Assembly: GCA_010015655.1 (NCBI GenBank)
Contig: ML976674.1
Span: 124,001-188,000, forward strand
From: Bimuria novae-zelandiae CBS 107.79
Taxonomy: Eukaryota; Ascomycota; Dothideomycetes; Pleosporales; Didymosphaeriaceae
Length of the DNA stretch: 64,000 nt
Direction: 5' to 3'
Below the pieces are notes generated by a model. That model searched no databases, was not told where the DNA came from, and saw nothing but the letters and a program-made list of their open reading frames with translations. A program made the translations under genes and the position numbers. Numbering within the stretch: position 1 is the stretch's first letter; every line of letters begins with the position of its first letter. Shown one piece after another: positions 23,594 through 35,699 of the stretch.

Positions 23594-24236
23594 TGCGCTA
23601 GCTGAGCTCTACTCTAGCACCTAGAGGACTCCGCGAAGACATCTTAACACTTCGTATTTATATTATAGGACATTTGAGTATTAAAATAATAATATTAATG
23701 CCATTGCTATATTTAAATCCGCTTGGCTTTGGCCTTCGTTCGCATCCTCGGAATGACCGCACCGGTATGACACCACCAACCACCACCGAGTATCGGGATA
23801 GCCCTTCACGCACGATTCGATCTGTAGGTAAGACAGATTCTATCGCGAAGCACTTAGGAATGAAGCATAATGTGTCGTATTTCTGCCTCCGCCACAAGGG
23901 CATCGCCACTACAGCTGGAAGAAGGCGAACAAGGCCGACAATATGCCTCACTTTACTCAGCCTTTCGTGCGTCCTCCCAACAAAAAGAGGACGTCGGTTG
24001 CATAAGTCCGCGTGAAGCTGAGCCGGATGTCCGTACCTGTCCACTTGTTCATTGGTTCGGCAGCCTTTCATTTCCAGATGCAACCTTGATTCTGCACTGC
24101 CGCGCAGTTCCCGGGGTCGCACAACATTTCAGCCGTGCCGAAACTGGCGGAATGGCCCCATACAAGAAGAAGACAGAGCTCGTACGCCTTGTTGCGGAGA
24201 CGGTCGGTTGCAAGATTGCTTTCTGCGCTCCACATT
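23594..24236. other. Intergenic, upstream of the CorA-like gene
   Basis: Mixed composition: AT-rich at 23,640-23,720, then normal. Open frames on both strands overlap each other and have no recognisable domain. Probably promoter plus the edge of the pogo element, whose terminal repeat I could not delimit. Confidence 0.5.
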
Positions 24237-25763
24237 ATGTTTGACGACTACGACGCCAGGCTGCAACAGGATCCTCGCTACTTCGGACGAGGTGCAGGAT
24301 CTGGGAACGAGATTATTGAAGTATATGGAGCGGAAATTGTGAGTGGTTTCAGCTTTTCTATTTGCATCAGTAGCTAAAACATCTCATAGGCTGTCAAGAA
24401 ACGATTTCGCGAAGAGTCGATTGCGGAAGACCAGATAGTGGGCTGGCTTAACAAGGTATTATTGAACGGTGAGGCCATGCTTCACTAGCTTACTAGAACA
24501 AAGTATAACGCAGAAATTCCGAAGCCGTTGCTTCGCGTTTTCGTGTGCGCACCCGAACAGCACACCTCTGATGCCGAGGTCATTGCTCTGCCATTCACTC
24601 GCGCGACCCTTCAGGCGATTCGTAACAAATGGCATCTCCCGAGCGAGTTTCTCCGTATGCTATTGAGTACCATGCCCATCAAGTCGAAGTTCAGCGTTAT
24701 ACACTCGGGTGCTAAATATGATGGCATCATGCTGCGTGGCGGACGCTCAAAAGATTGGAATTACTGTGTTACGACGACAAAATGCCCGACGACAGGCATC
24801 GTGAATTGCTTCGTGCACGGATTGCAGGCGAATGAAATTGTTCATGTGAAGAGATGTTTGCGGGAGTCCACTGCATACGCTAATTATGCGATGCTCGTCC
24901 CTATTATCCTGGTGGAATGGAAGATCCATCATTTCGCGGTCTTGCTTGAACGGAGGGCCCAGTATCTGGCTGCCGTGGAGAATGAGACAGGCTTGATACA
25001 CGGCGCTGCAGACGACCCAAATTACAGACTGTCCCCTCAACAGCGGATGGCTCGGCTCGAAGAAATCAATTTTGATCAAATAACGCTTCAGCTGACGGGA
25101 TTGGTTGGGACGTTATACTTCTGCGGGATGACTTTCCAGAGCGGACTGAGCTCACTCGAATTGATCGAAGAAGTCTCGAAGACTTTGCAAGCACTACCAG
25201 ACTGCTTCGTTCGACGGATCACGTATCTAAAAGGTCTCATCGCCGGCGCGGAAGACTCCAAAAAACTACTTGAAGCCAGAACCCAGGCCCAAGTGGACAC
25301 TGTCAACACCCTGATCTCGCAACGCCATGCCGAAGCCGCACTGAAAGAGACCTACGTCATGCGCATTGTAGCTATCGTGACATTGGTCTTTCTTCCAGCC
25401 ACCGCAGTTGCTGTAGGTCGCACAAGAAACATAATAATACCAGAGGTGCTAATGAGATGATAGACAATGTTTAGCACATCCTTCTGGAACTGGATGCCAT
25501 TGGGCCAGGATGAAAAGAACCATACCGTTGTCTCAAGCTGGGTCTGGATTTATTTCCTCTGCAGTATACTTTTGTCGCTCGCTGTGTATTTCTTCACGTA
25601 TTGGATGCATCGACGACAGAAAGAGAGCCGAGACAAGAAGCTTGGATGGAAGAAAAGAGCTAGCGTAGTACGAACCACAGGAGTAGCAGTCTCTTGGAAA
25701 GGAGGCAGGCTTTTGTCAAAGAGGGCAAGTGGCCAAAGTGGGGCTGACTTGTTTCAGGTATAA
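24237..25763 (+). CDS. CorA-like Mg2+ transporter-family protein
   Basis: Four exons (24237-24338, 24390-24468, 24514-25412, 25464-25763) join in one frame to 459 codons. All three introns (51, 45 and 51 bases) have GT..AG ends, and branch-like CTAA/CTAATG motifs precede the acceptors of introns 1 and 3. The N-terminal half is soluble and includes IPKPLLRVFV and an EWKIHHFAVLL segment. A coiled region with LISQRHAEAALKE leads into TM1 (RIVAIVTLVFLPATAVA) and TM2 (WVWIYFLCSILLSLAVYFFTYW). This is the architecture of the divergent fungal CorA-like family. The GMN signature after TM1 is absent (TMFSTSFW instead), so ion selectivity is uncertain. A basic C-terminal tail follows TM2. It lies between two repeat blocks but is not RIP-mutated. 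Confidence 0.82.
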
Positions 25764-26300
25764 GCCCCCACACCCTGGTCTAGAAATCTTCACAAACGCG
25801 GAGATTGTCCTCGTAGGGCGCTCGCGGAAAAGGTCTTCCTCCCACATTGCGGATTAAGACGCGCCCAAATAACATGAACGTTTCGTGATGCATGTGTATG
25901 GATTTTGGGCCGAATTAGGGCTCAGGGGTCAGGGGCTGGAGTGGTTGGGTGTACCGTGTAATCAATTTTTAGCCCCCACAGCCCAGATGATGCGTTGTCC
26001 TTGGTAGGCATCACAAGAGATTGCTAAAAGCAAGCGAACACCATCCCCAGAGTGTTCCAGTCGACCTACCACTCGCTACCTACGTAGGATGGAACTGCTC
26101 ACCTGCTCGCTCGCTCTAGCGGGTGCACGCTCCACGTGGGGTGTGTGTTTCCAAGGTTGTAGGCGCAAGGCTGTGCCAACATTGACTGACCATTCCAGAA
26201 TTTAATCAATCTGCAAATGCCACGTCCGAAGGTTTTGCATCGGCATCAGCCGGCTCAATAGCCATGGGCGTAAACGACTCATCCCTGGCTGCGATAGTGA
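25764..26300. other. Intergenic stretch before the disrupted GPI-type gene
   Basis: Normal composition with no convincing gene. The phrase AGCCCCCACA occurs twice (about 25,762 and 25,971). An ATG at 26264 opens a short hydrophobic frame that could be a signal peptide, but it is not in frame with the exon that follows. Confidence 0.45.
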
Positions 26301-26388
26301 TCCTTGTTGGAGGCAGTAGCGCCCGCGTACACGGCAGGAGCCACCCTAGTACTATATAGGCGATTTCCGTTACCTAGCCAATCCAATA

Positions 26389-26454
26389 AGCCGACGCACC
26401 CAAATATTGATCACCCCTAAATGTTGATTAGCCCTACCAAACTAATCACCTACA
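26389..26454 (+). repeat. Left terminal inverted repeat of the Fot1 element
   Basis: Matches the reverse complement of 28113-28178 apart from a few T/C differences; preceded by TA. Confidence 0.9.
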
Positions 26455-28112
26455 TAACACCGCCTTTTCTATTAATAACGCTTAATCGATACAGGTAATT
26501 ATAAAATAGCTATATAAGCTACTATTATAGACCTTAATTTTAATATTTTTTCTAGTTAGCGCGTAGCTATATAAGCCTATAATATTACGTAATCTATACT
26601 ATCTATACGCGTTAATAGACGCGCGCCGCACTATGCTACTTACTAATATTTATAGTAATTATTACTAGATTAAGAGGATTTCCTTACTAACTAGATTATT
26701 AATTAGGATATAAAAAGATATCCCCTATTACACGCGCGCGCTCAAGAAATAGCAATCTAAATTTTATACCTTAATAGCAATACTTAGCCTCTTAGTAAGT
26801 AATAGATATAAAGCTTTATCGCACGAAACCTACGCATTAATTTAATTATTAGTAAAAAGTTTAAAGCTTTATAAGCTAAAACTACTACTTTTAAATAAAT
26901 ACGCGCGTTTTTAAGCTATTTAAAGCTATTTAAACACGTCTTAATATACGTGTTAAGGATATATAAAATATAAATAAGACTAAAATAGCCTTAGGTGTAT
27001 ATACTAACTTTAGGGTGCTTATATTAAGCTATAAGAAGAAGGCTTATATAAGGTTTTTAAAAAATTATAAGTAGGCCTTAATAATTAACTACGTCTTTAT
27101 AATAAAGCAGAAACTTTGCTACGCTATTATCTTTACAGGTTAAAACTTATAAATAATATAGTTTTTAGTAGAAGTAGTACCTAATTAGCTATATATAACT
27201 TCTAAGAATAAATAGATATTAAAAAATATAAGTGCTAAGTAGCTATAGCGTATCTATATCTTAGAGATAGTACCTAATATTTAGCAATATTAACTTCTCC
27301 TACTAAATAGACAATCTAACTATGTTAATATTAAGTTTATATAGCTTTATAGAATTAATAGGAGAGAGCTTTTTTTTTACTTCTATATTTAATACACCTT
27401 CTATAGCCTCTTAATCTCTCTAGATTCTCTATTATTAAGTTAAAGTATTAGAATTAGATATATAATTTATTAAGCCTTAATAACGCTGCACTAATTAAGA
27501 AGAATTAATTTATTATATACTATTACCTAGTATAAAAGGAAGGCTTATTTAAGAGGATAATATAAGTAAAATAGTAAGTAGTAGGTTTTATACTATATAA
27601 TTTTAATTAGGTAATTTAGTTATTATAAATGTTTAATTACCTAGTAATACTAAAATAGCCTAATTAATTAGTAAATTTAAAAAAATCTAATATATAGCAC
27701 GCCGCGGAGACCTTATGATATTTATATTACTTAATAGGCCTTATTATAGTTAGAAAACTTGTTGTAATTTACGCGCCTATTATTATTAAAAGCAGGCAAG
27801 GCTATTATAATAGCTAATATTTATATAGCTACGCAGGAGGTAAAGATATTATAATTAAAATATTAACTATTAACTTTAAGCTTTATATAGAAGAGAAAGC
27901 GTATATAAGTTAATTAAAACTAAAAGTTTATAAACATTAAAGCTATTTAGACTATAATTAATTAAGCCACTACTTAGAAAGCTCCTGTATTACGATTAAC
28001 TATATTAAATACTACCTTAGCTATTAATAAGGTAGCTGCAACACTAAGCTTCGCAGATATATATATATAGTTTTAAATATAATATAGCGTTAATTGATTA
28101 TCGCGGCTTTTG

Positions 28113-28178
28113 TGTGGGTGATTGGTTTGGTGGGGCTGATCAACATTTAGGGGTGATCAATATTTGGGTGCGTCGGCT
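28113..28178 (-). repeat. Right terminal inverted repeat of the Fot1 element
   Basis: Inverted copy of 26389-26454 with fewer RIP-type changes; followed by TA. Confidence 0.9.
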
Positions 28179-31097
28179 TAACTCATACACAAAAACTTCA
28201 TGTTTACGATACTTTTCAACAACCCTTGCCCCTTCCGTCGGCGTGCTCAACTCGGCAAACAGCTCATCAACATCCCAGTCGCCTAATACTACAGGTAAGC
28301 TCGAGACTAGCACCACGCTACACAGTGATATTCTAATAAATGCTAGGAGACTTCAGTTTTGCAAACGACACTCTGTGCTGGCTCTCATACTGGTCATATA
28401 CCGAGGCTGTTGTTGCGTTCACGAAGTCGCATACCCAGATATTACCCACTATCATAACCCGGACATCTACAATCAGTTACTCTAGACCAGTCGTAGCCAC
28501 TTCTGGCAACCAGTCCTACACTATTCTTTACGATAGGCTTCCGCGCTTTGACACTAAAGAACAAGCGCAAGCTGCCTTCAAGCCTGTCCTATTACCAACA
28601 CCCATTGTTACCACTACGTACAGAATCACTAGCGTAGTAAAATGCTCAACATACACCGAAACTCGACCAAGGTGTACGATTAAGGATGCGACAGCATGTT
28701 CAAATCTTTAGGGATTGTACGCTTCATCGCGTTCGCGTAGTCTGTCCTCATGGTCTTCGTCAAATGTGCTTACTGTCTCTCTGGCCTCTCCTCCTGCCTC
28801 TATCATTATTAACGGTGAAATAACACCTTTGCCTCTCGGGAATGGGGGTTTGCCAATACTAACACTACTAAAACAAAACTTGTATAGCATCACAAATGCT
28901 ACCAGTCTCACCGGGCGAGCAATCTTTACGTAGAACGATAACGATATCACCGCGCTGGCCTATGGCCCTCGAGACGGGAATTGTAATGGTCCAGCTAGTG
29001 GTAGTATCATCTCCTCTCAGTGTGCCACGGCGCAATGTACAATCGCCGCGACCCACGTACAGCTTATATATTCTCCGCCGCCTTCCAAGAGTAGAGATCT
29101 ATGTGCGAACACTTCACCAGGATTTGATCGATGTATGCATTGCATCTCTCACGATTTGTGCGTAATCTAACAGCGCGTAGTCTCAGTCTCGAAACAAGGC
29201 ACATGTCCGTTACTCGGCCCTTTCAGCATACAAGACGTGTAGTATGGATAACCTCAACCAAGCTACAACATTGCCCGTTGGTGGGGTGTAGCGTGACCAA
29301 CTCGTGGAGGTCGCTTCCAGTGACATTTCTTCGATCTGTACCTGGAGGATGGACCCAGCACTACACGTCAACCCAATTGGAGCGACGGCATTTTCCTTCA
29401 ACTTCGACGATCTCAATGGTCCAATCCCAGCGTCGGCATACTCGTGTAAGTACATAGTTGGATTTGTGACTGTGACGCTCATGTTCGTGAAGGTATACCA
29501 CTATGTCTCGGCAATCAGTGCACGGCCATAGTATCGAAGAATTAGTTGACCGAACTTGGTCTTGCTGTGCCTACTCAGATCCAGAAAATTGTTCCAGCTT
29601 GGGCCAGTTGCGACCCTTATTTCCTCGGTAGGCGTATTGCACTAGTAGTTGGTCTGAATCGAAACTAATCTAGTCACGACAGGGGTTCCCGATCCGCCGA
29701 TTGCTCTTAGTAACATTGCCAACTTCCTGTCGACTACGACCGACGCGCCACCGAAGCCTACAGACCATGCGCCAGGAAATACGCCAGAAGCGGTCGTGAC
29801 AGCTACAGCCGGTGTTCGACCTACGTTCGATCCCAAGCCTAAAAGCCGACCTAATTCACCTAACCACCCTAGCGCCTCGCAAAGTACGACCCTGCCAGGT
29901 GGTTCTCCACCCAACGATCCACCAAACAACGATCCCCCAAGCAAAGAATTACCAAGCAACATTCCACCAAGCAGCCGGGCTTCCCATCATCTTCCTGGTA
30001 CCGAGCCAACGGGCCTACCCGATGATACTCCACTCAAAGATCTGCCAAACAACGTTCCAACAAATAGCCCGGCTTCAAATGATCATGCTGGCACTAATCC
30101 AACCCGCCTACCCCAAAATCCCAATGCGGGGCTTGTCACCGCCCCTGTAACCGTACCATTCACGTGGACCATGCCCCTTTCGCAGGCCACCAGGCCTCCA
30201 GACAATGGTGTCCCTTATACACTCATAGCCACAGTCGGAGGGTCGCCTATAAACGCTAACCCAAGTAGCCCAGGTGTCGTGATCATCGGAGGCCCTGGCA
30301 CTCCAGGCTCGCAGACTCTGAGCGCTGGAAGTCCACCCGTTGTTGTCCCCGGCACCATCCTGTCTGTTTCACTAACCAGTGGGGCCCTGATCATCTCGGG
30401 AAAAAGCACACTTCTACCCGTCGGCGCTCTTGGCGGTCAGACTGTTTGGGCCGACCCCTCTCGTTCCAATGAAGTGATTATCGGTGATCCCAACTCGCCT
30501 CAGCAGCTACACACCTTGAGCGTTGACGGCGAACCTATGGTAATTTCTGGAACGACCGTAGCCTTGTCATCATCCACAGGAAGCGCGACAGGTTCTGGTT
30601 CCACGAGACTCAAGGGCTTATCTATGGTCTTAGATCCTGCTTCTGGGTCATTAAACGTCATTGGCGAATACATTTTGAAGTCCGGTGACGCCCAAGTCTC
30701 TATAGACGGACAAACGGTGTTCTTTGATCCGAGTGGGCACAGCGCTGTTATCGATGGTGTAAATCAACCCCTCAGATCTCTACCTGTTCTCGTTGTCGAA
30801 CACGATGGCACCGCCAGTGTGCTTGCGCTTGGTCAGAGTGCTTCAAGCCCTTCTGGCACGGATAACTCGCAAGAACTACCAGCCTCTAAATCTTCACAAA
30901 TTTCGTCCCAACCATTGGTAAAATCATCGGGAATACTTATCTCAAGTCAAACCGGCCCGAAAACGACTGGTGTTTCTTTGGGCACTCCAGATGAGGGTGT
31001 GCCAAGCGATAGGGCGAGGCCCAACGTTGCCTCTGCAGTTCCAAGTACTTCCTGGACAGTGCTCTTTATATCGCTACTATGCATAATGCTTATCTAA

Positions 31098-31628
31098 TGA
31101 ATGATTTGTCTTTTTAATCCCGCGTGGTCCCCAGTGCCTGCGGGCTTCAATGTTTCAAAACACCTGCGGGTCTGTGATAGGGTTGCGTAACGGGAAAATG
31201 GACTTCTATGGCATTCTTTCCCGCGGTATTCCTATGATACTTCTTCTCAACATTTCAATCAAACTGCGGCTGATATTCACTGACACTTCAACCGCTGTTG
31301 ACGCAAAATCACATTAAGCAATAAGCTGTAAAGCACTATGGCTCACATGCAAGTATTTATTCGCGCAGCCGCCTACACTGGTGTTCGCTGCCGTGGCTTC
31401 ACTCAGGCAAAATGAACTGGTCGAAGGCATACAATGTGAACTACAAAGAGGTAAATTTATCATTCTATAAAAGGGCTAGACGAAGTAAAATGGCGTCGGG
31501 AGTATTTCAACTATCGTAAAAAGAGTATTCAAACTTTCGCAAAAGAGCGACCGACACTACGACCCCAAAGAGAACTGAAGTTGTGGTGGATACGAATCGT
31601 CGCGTTGGATTACAAACGTGGGCGCGTT

Positions 31629-31703
<75 letters not shown>

Positions 31704-31778
31704 GAGATTGAGAAGTTCCGCTGGTTGGGGGGGGGAGGGGGCGGGGGGGGAGTACCGAGGAAGCAGTCACACTCATTT
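31098..31778. other. Convergent intergenic region with microsatellite
   Basis: Lies between two convergent genes. It holds the (TTG)n tract at 31629-31704 and a G-rich run at about 31,725-31,751. Open frames through these tracts are low-complexity artefacts. Confidence 0.7.
31629..31704. repeat. (TTG)n microsatellite, about 25 units
   Basis: Uninterrupted TTG/GTT repeat of about 75 bases, followed by a guanine-rich run. Confidence 0.97.
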
Positions 31779-33060
31779 TCAAGTAAGGACTGCCATTCCT
31801 TGCGACGCGTTCCTCGCAAAACCGGCCAGACCGAAAATCTGAGCCTCCTTCAGAGAGCCCTGCCCACCCGAAACGTCGACGACGGTGATTTGTGCCTCGA
31901 TTGTTCCGTTTCCTGGGGACAAGGCATACAAGAAGTTGCCTGCACTCTTCAAGTCGATAAGACCCGCGTTCCCGTTCCCAGTAAGGTTCAAGGATTTAAT
32001 GGGGCGGGCATCAGTGATACTCATCTCAACAATGCGGTTGACCGCGGCATCAGTCACGAACGCCGACTTGGTGGCGTGCGAGATGGTTGTCCAGCAAGTG
32101 GCCCGCTGGCCGCGGAGCGTCTGCATGTGCGCGGTGGTAGCCTTACCATCCTTGTCGACGGACAAGATGGCGGCTCCGAAAGAAGCATCGGCGGCGAAGA
32201 TAGTGGATTTAGGGCCAGGAATAGGGTCTGCACCAAAGAGCACCATGGTTCCGTTGGGCGAGCTGCGGACGTCTTGAGTCCCGAGAGTCGATGGCTGGCG
32301 CCGCTTGTGCTCAACTTCGTAGGCGGAAAGAAAGCCGGTCTTGTTTTTCATCGGGTCACCTTTAACCGTTGTGTACAGCCTTGTCTCATCGAGCGAGAAA
32401 AAAGTTTGTGAAACCGTGTTCGGTGGGCCGACAGGCGGCGTAGACTGGCCGAGATCGATCGGACGGATCTCGTCCATCTTGCCGATACCGTGACCCGAGA
32501 ATGAAGCGCAGGAGATACCAGCCACAGCTCCCGTTATTCCAACACAAACGAGCTTGTTCTTCGCTGACGCAGCGACAGTGGTGGGAAATTCGCCGGGCAC
32601 CGGGACAGGCTTGCCGACAACCGTTAGGCAAGTAGGATCCTCGTGTGAGATGGCCAGCATGGTCACGGTGTTGGAGCCAGCGTTCACAGCGAAGATGTAC
32701 TATGCAATCGTCAGTACAATGGATTTTCGTAAGTAGAGTGCTACCCACATTTCCCACAACCGTGAGCGAAGATTGACTGACTAGCGCATCGCTGAGTGCA
32801 GGCTGGCCTGTCATTGCGCTGATCTGGATACCACCAGAGCCTCCAGTCTTGGTCGAGGTACCAGCTGAAAGTTTGCCGTCGCGTCCTATGGGCAGTGCCA
32901 CGACTGCGTTCTCTGCTTCGTTTGTGATGAAGTAGACGGCCTTTCCGACTGTAGGCCGACGGTTCCAACCTGAACCTTTCGGTCCATGATGTGGAGCTGA
33001 CTCCCCAAAGGATGCGAATACAGCAATAAGAGCTGTGATCTTCGTCGAAAACGCTATCAT
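31779..33060 (-). CDS. Secreted beta-propeller protein (carboxymuconate cyclase/lactonase-like)
   Basis: Two exons (33060-32749 and 32699-31779) with a 49-base intron (32700-32748, branch TACTGAC) give 410 residues. The splice restores VVGN-YIFAVNAGSNTV, a typical blade motif. The N-terminus (MIAFSTKITALIAVFASFGES) is a good signal peptide, so the protein is probably secreted. Repeated segments such as AVYFITNEAENAVVALPI, LFAVNAGSNTV-type, FAADASFGAAILSV and FVTDAAVNRIVEM fit a seven-bladed propeller of the 3-carboxymuconate cyclase-like family. That family contains lactonases but also many secreted proteins of unknown activity. No catalytic residues could be assigned. Confidence 0.82.
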
Positions 33061-33826
33061 GGTGTAATAAAAGAGGAAAAATCCGGAGTGAAGTCGGTGA
33101 GAAACAAAACTCAAAAGTCTGTGGAAAGATAGGGTATGAGGAAATGTGATAAGAAGCAGTGCTAGATGTTGATCTGAATGCAGACTCGAAACTTGCACAA
33201 GACGCCTCTATATACTCGTCTCTGAGTGTCCATCTCAACCGCCGAACGCTTTGACGACGATCTTACCATCTACCACAGCCATGATTATTTGATCACTACT
33301 TCCCAAACGAGCAACAGACGAGCGTCCTACTTCCCGTGTAATCTAGCGACAATCCAGTTTAACAATCGGCCAGGATTTGTGCATCCTCAAATGTGTGGAG
33401 AACAGATCAGCCGCAAAAAGTACACTGGAGATTTGATTCCAAAACTTTACCCCGAATAGGCTGTGAGAGTCCGTGCTCACTAAGCGCTAACGATGATTGT
33501 AACCAATCGGTCGCCATTGAGGGACCAGCCGTTATGAAACGGGCGAATAGGGTTAGGGGACGGAGAATGCACACCTTCAGCCACATTTTAAGCGACCCGC
33601 AACACGAACTGTCACGACCAAGCTGAGTCTTCCCGAACAGTACCTAAGTCCCCTTGATTCCTAACGTCCCGTGAAATCTCCTGTTAGTAGCGACAAGACC
33701 GTAGTTTGATCACCCTAACAGTGCGCTTCTGCGGAATCGCTCCTCGATATTCTAACACCGGAATTGATTCGGGTGTTTCTGAAGCCTAGGGAGATTCGGT
33801 CAGGTCATCGCGTCGGACCTAGCAAT
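33061..33826. other. Divergent promoter region
   Basis: Between two divergently transcribed genes. No ORF with recognisable domains. Probably carries promoters for both neighbours; no specific site is identified. Confidence 0.6.
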
Positions 33827-35256
33827 ATGAAGTTCACGTTCAAGCCATTCAAAGCCCAGAAGGAGAGCTCTGCAGGTGCGATATGATCTCATTTACACAT
33901 TCACCTTCCCCTTTGCGCAAGCATGTGAGCGCTCTGTCGAATGCGAGGGCCGCTAGCCGTGCTGCCGCAGAAGGGAGTTGGCATCGCCGCAACCATGTCG
34001 GCATATACCGAACGGGGTCAAGCACGAATGCCATCAATCATTCGTTTTCGGGAATGGACGTATATCACGTTGCTAACGACGTGCGGGTTACAGGCGCGGA
34101 TAGTTCCGAAGAGACACAAACGCGGTACCACAGGCGCAGGGAACAGGTTCGACGCGCTCAGAAGTATGGCCCTCCCATCGGATTGAGTTACTCTATCTGA
34201 TCCCGCTTTTCAGGGTAGTACTCACTAAATCGCCTTTGATAGGACGCATCGGGAACGGAAGGAGGCTTACATTAAGTCACTGGAGACTGAGGTCGTTCAG
34301 CTGCGCGCCAACGAAGCACGACTCTTCCAAGAAACGAAGGCCTTGTACGCGAAACTTAGTGCCATGAAGAAGCTATTGGCAACCAACGGTATCTCAGTGC
34401 CTCTTGAACAGCCACAGGGTGTAGGTGACGCCGGGGTGGACTTTTCAGATCAGAGCAGTGAAGAGTTGTTCGAATTCAACATCTCAAAGACGACGAAGCA
34501 TCAACAAGAACGAATACAGGTGAGAAGACAGTCCAAGCGCAGAGGCAAAGGAGAGGCCGGTACAGCCACGGCCTCTATGAAACACTTCTTCCGTGAGTCA
34601 ATACATGTACCATGGATGCCTCCTGAAGCTGTCTGACATTACAAGTCTCCCAATATCCCATTGTACAAGAAACTTCGGATGCCTCGCTATTCAATCCGAC
34701 AGAGACGATCGTCAGTCAATCCGATCCCACAGCTATCGGTATGGACTTTATTCTGGCGTAAGTGCGTCCTTACATGCCGACTGAATTTCTTCTGAACTTT
34801 TCTCCAGCCTCGAAGCACCATGTTTAGGACATTTGCCTCAAGATGAACAAACTTCTACGTTGACATCATCTGGTCATGCGCTAATGGCCAGCGCGACCCT
34901 GCTACACCATCATCATATATCTGCCACTGACCTAGGTCAGGTCACAACTTGGACCATATCTGAATCAGGGGTAGAGCGGCTTCTGGAGCTGTCGAAAAGT
35001 ATTCCACTAGATGGAGAGGTTACGCCCGTACAGGCGTGGGATCACATTCGAAAGCATCCGCAGTACGAGGTTTTGAGTTACGAACGACTGGAAAGACTCA
35101 AATCGAGCTTGATACAGCACGTGAAGTGCTATGGGTAAGGAATTCACTAATGATTCAGTAAGTGGCTAATCCTGGTGCAGTTTCGGTGGCGTCATTGCAC
35201 AAGATGTTTTTGAGAATGCTCTATTCGATACATTTGTGGTTGCCAGTGTCTTTTGA
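33827..35256 (+). CDS. bZIP transcription factor
   Basis: Six exons (33827-33875, 34094-34163, 34243-34592, 34646-34757, 34808-35134, 35181-35256) agree in phase and give 327 residues. The basic region (RRREQVRRAQKTHRERKEAYIKSLE split by an intron) is followed by a leucine-zipper-like heptad run (ETEVVQLRANEARLFQETKAL). A conserved C-terminal domain starts IGMDFILALEAPCLGH and contains IPLDGEVTPVQAWDHIRKHP, then HVKCYGFGGVI. It resembles a Pap1/Yap-like group of Pezizomycotina. It is probably nuclear; targets are unknown. The first intron (218 bases) is longer than the others, so the first exon is the least certain part; phase agreement supports it. Confidence 0.8.
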
Positions 35257-35699
35257 TTTGATTGGATGGAAAGCTGTTGGATTGGCTCTGAAAACTGTTC
35301 ACTGGCAAGCTTGTGTCTATACAGCAATCATCGTTGCGTTTCTTGATTGCTGTGTGTCGCATGATCTATTTAGGTCGTTGAAGACGATGAAAGAAAAGCT
35401 TATCTGCAGCTCGCTAGTCGTTAGCTCCGTACAAGGAAATTCATTCACAAATGTGATTGTCATCAGGTGATGCGCATGTTCAACTCTCAAGTGTGGTTAC
35501 AGTCCATGCACTTGGTCCTCGCGTCTATACTCGATCTATATAAAATACCCGCCACGTCCGACCTCTCCCCATGACCCACAGCAATCTTTTTTCGTCGAAG
35601 AAGCCGGAACCGTTCTCCACCACAAGGTTAGGAGGCACGCGGTGGGGAACGTACCGCGAATCATGAACGCGCACACTTTCGAAACAGGCTCACCCGAGA
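35257..35699. other. Intergenic, promoter of the following gene
   Basis: A TATA-like TCTATATAAAATA occurs at about 35,533-35,546, some 150 bases before the next start codon. No gene seen. The open frame at 35162-35470 is the bZIP 3' end read in another frame. Confidence 0.5.

Larger units (their letters stand above)
26389..28178 (+). mobile_element. Fot1/pogo DNA transposon, RIP-mutated
   Basis: Terminal inverted repeats of about 66 bases (26389-26454 and 28113-28178) start AGCCGACGCACCCAAATATTG. They differ only by transitions and are flanked by TA on both sides (26387-26388, 28179-28180). The plus-strand interior reads as a pogo-type DDE transposase across stops: VYTNFRVLILSYKKKAY, then AIIFTG and LLLLNRQSNYVNIKF near 27,300, where the family normally has LLLDGH.SH. 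The Asp there has become Asn. Its length (1,790 bases) fits Fot1-type elements. It is inserted in coding sequence. Confidence 0.9.
26301..31097 (+). pseudogene. Decayed secreted/GPI-type gene interrupted by a Fot1 element
   Basis: The frame from 26301 runs to the Fot1 insertion and continues after it (from 28181) if the element and one TA are removed. Intact-looking introns at 28295-28346, 29446-29492 and 29628-29682 join exons in phase. However, in-frame stops remain at 28709, 28931, 29168, 29289 and 29543, and one frame change between about 29,170 and 29,290 is unresolved. From 29685 to 31097 the frame is open (433 residues from 29796). It has a Pro/Asn/Ser-rich linker, then beta-rich repeats with SPGVVIIGG, GGQTVW and DGQTVFFDP. 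The hydrophobic C-terminus (WTVLFISLLCIMLI) suggests a GPI signal. This layout is common in large cell-surface proteins of Dothideomycetes and Eurotiomycetes; the function is unknown. The 5' end is not defined. Confidence 0.65.

Noticed and set aside
23658..24122. 154-residue minus-strand ORF and overlapping plus-strand ORFs
   Set aside because: Several frames overlap on both strands with no family features; treated as non-coding upstream sequence.
26264..26340. Signal-peptide-like start MGVNDSSLAAIVILVGG for the GPI-type gene
   Set aside because: Its frame ends in a stop before the Fot1 site and does not join the downstream exon without an unsupported splice; kept only as a possibility.
31581..32411. 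276-residue plus-strand ORF with a long Val run
   Set aside because: It is the (TTG)n repeat joined to the complement of the beta-propeller gene; frames in the other phase give poly-Leu and poly-Thr equally well.
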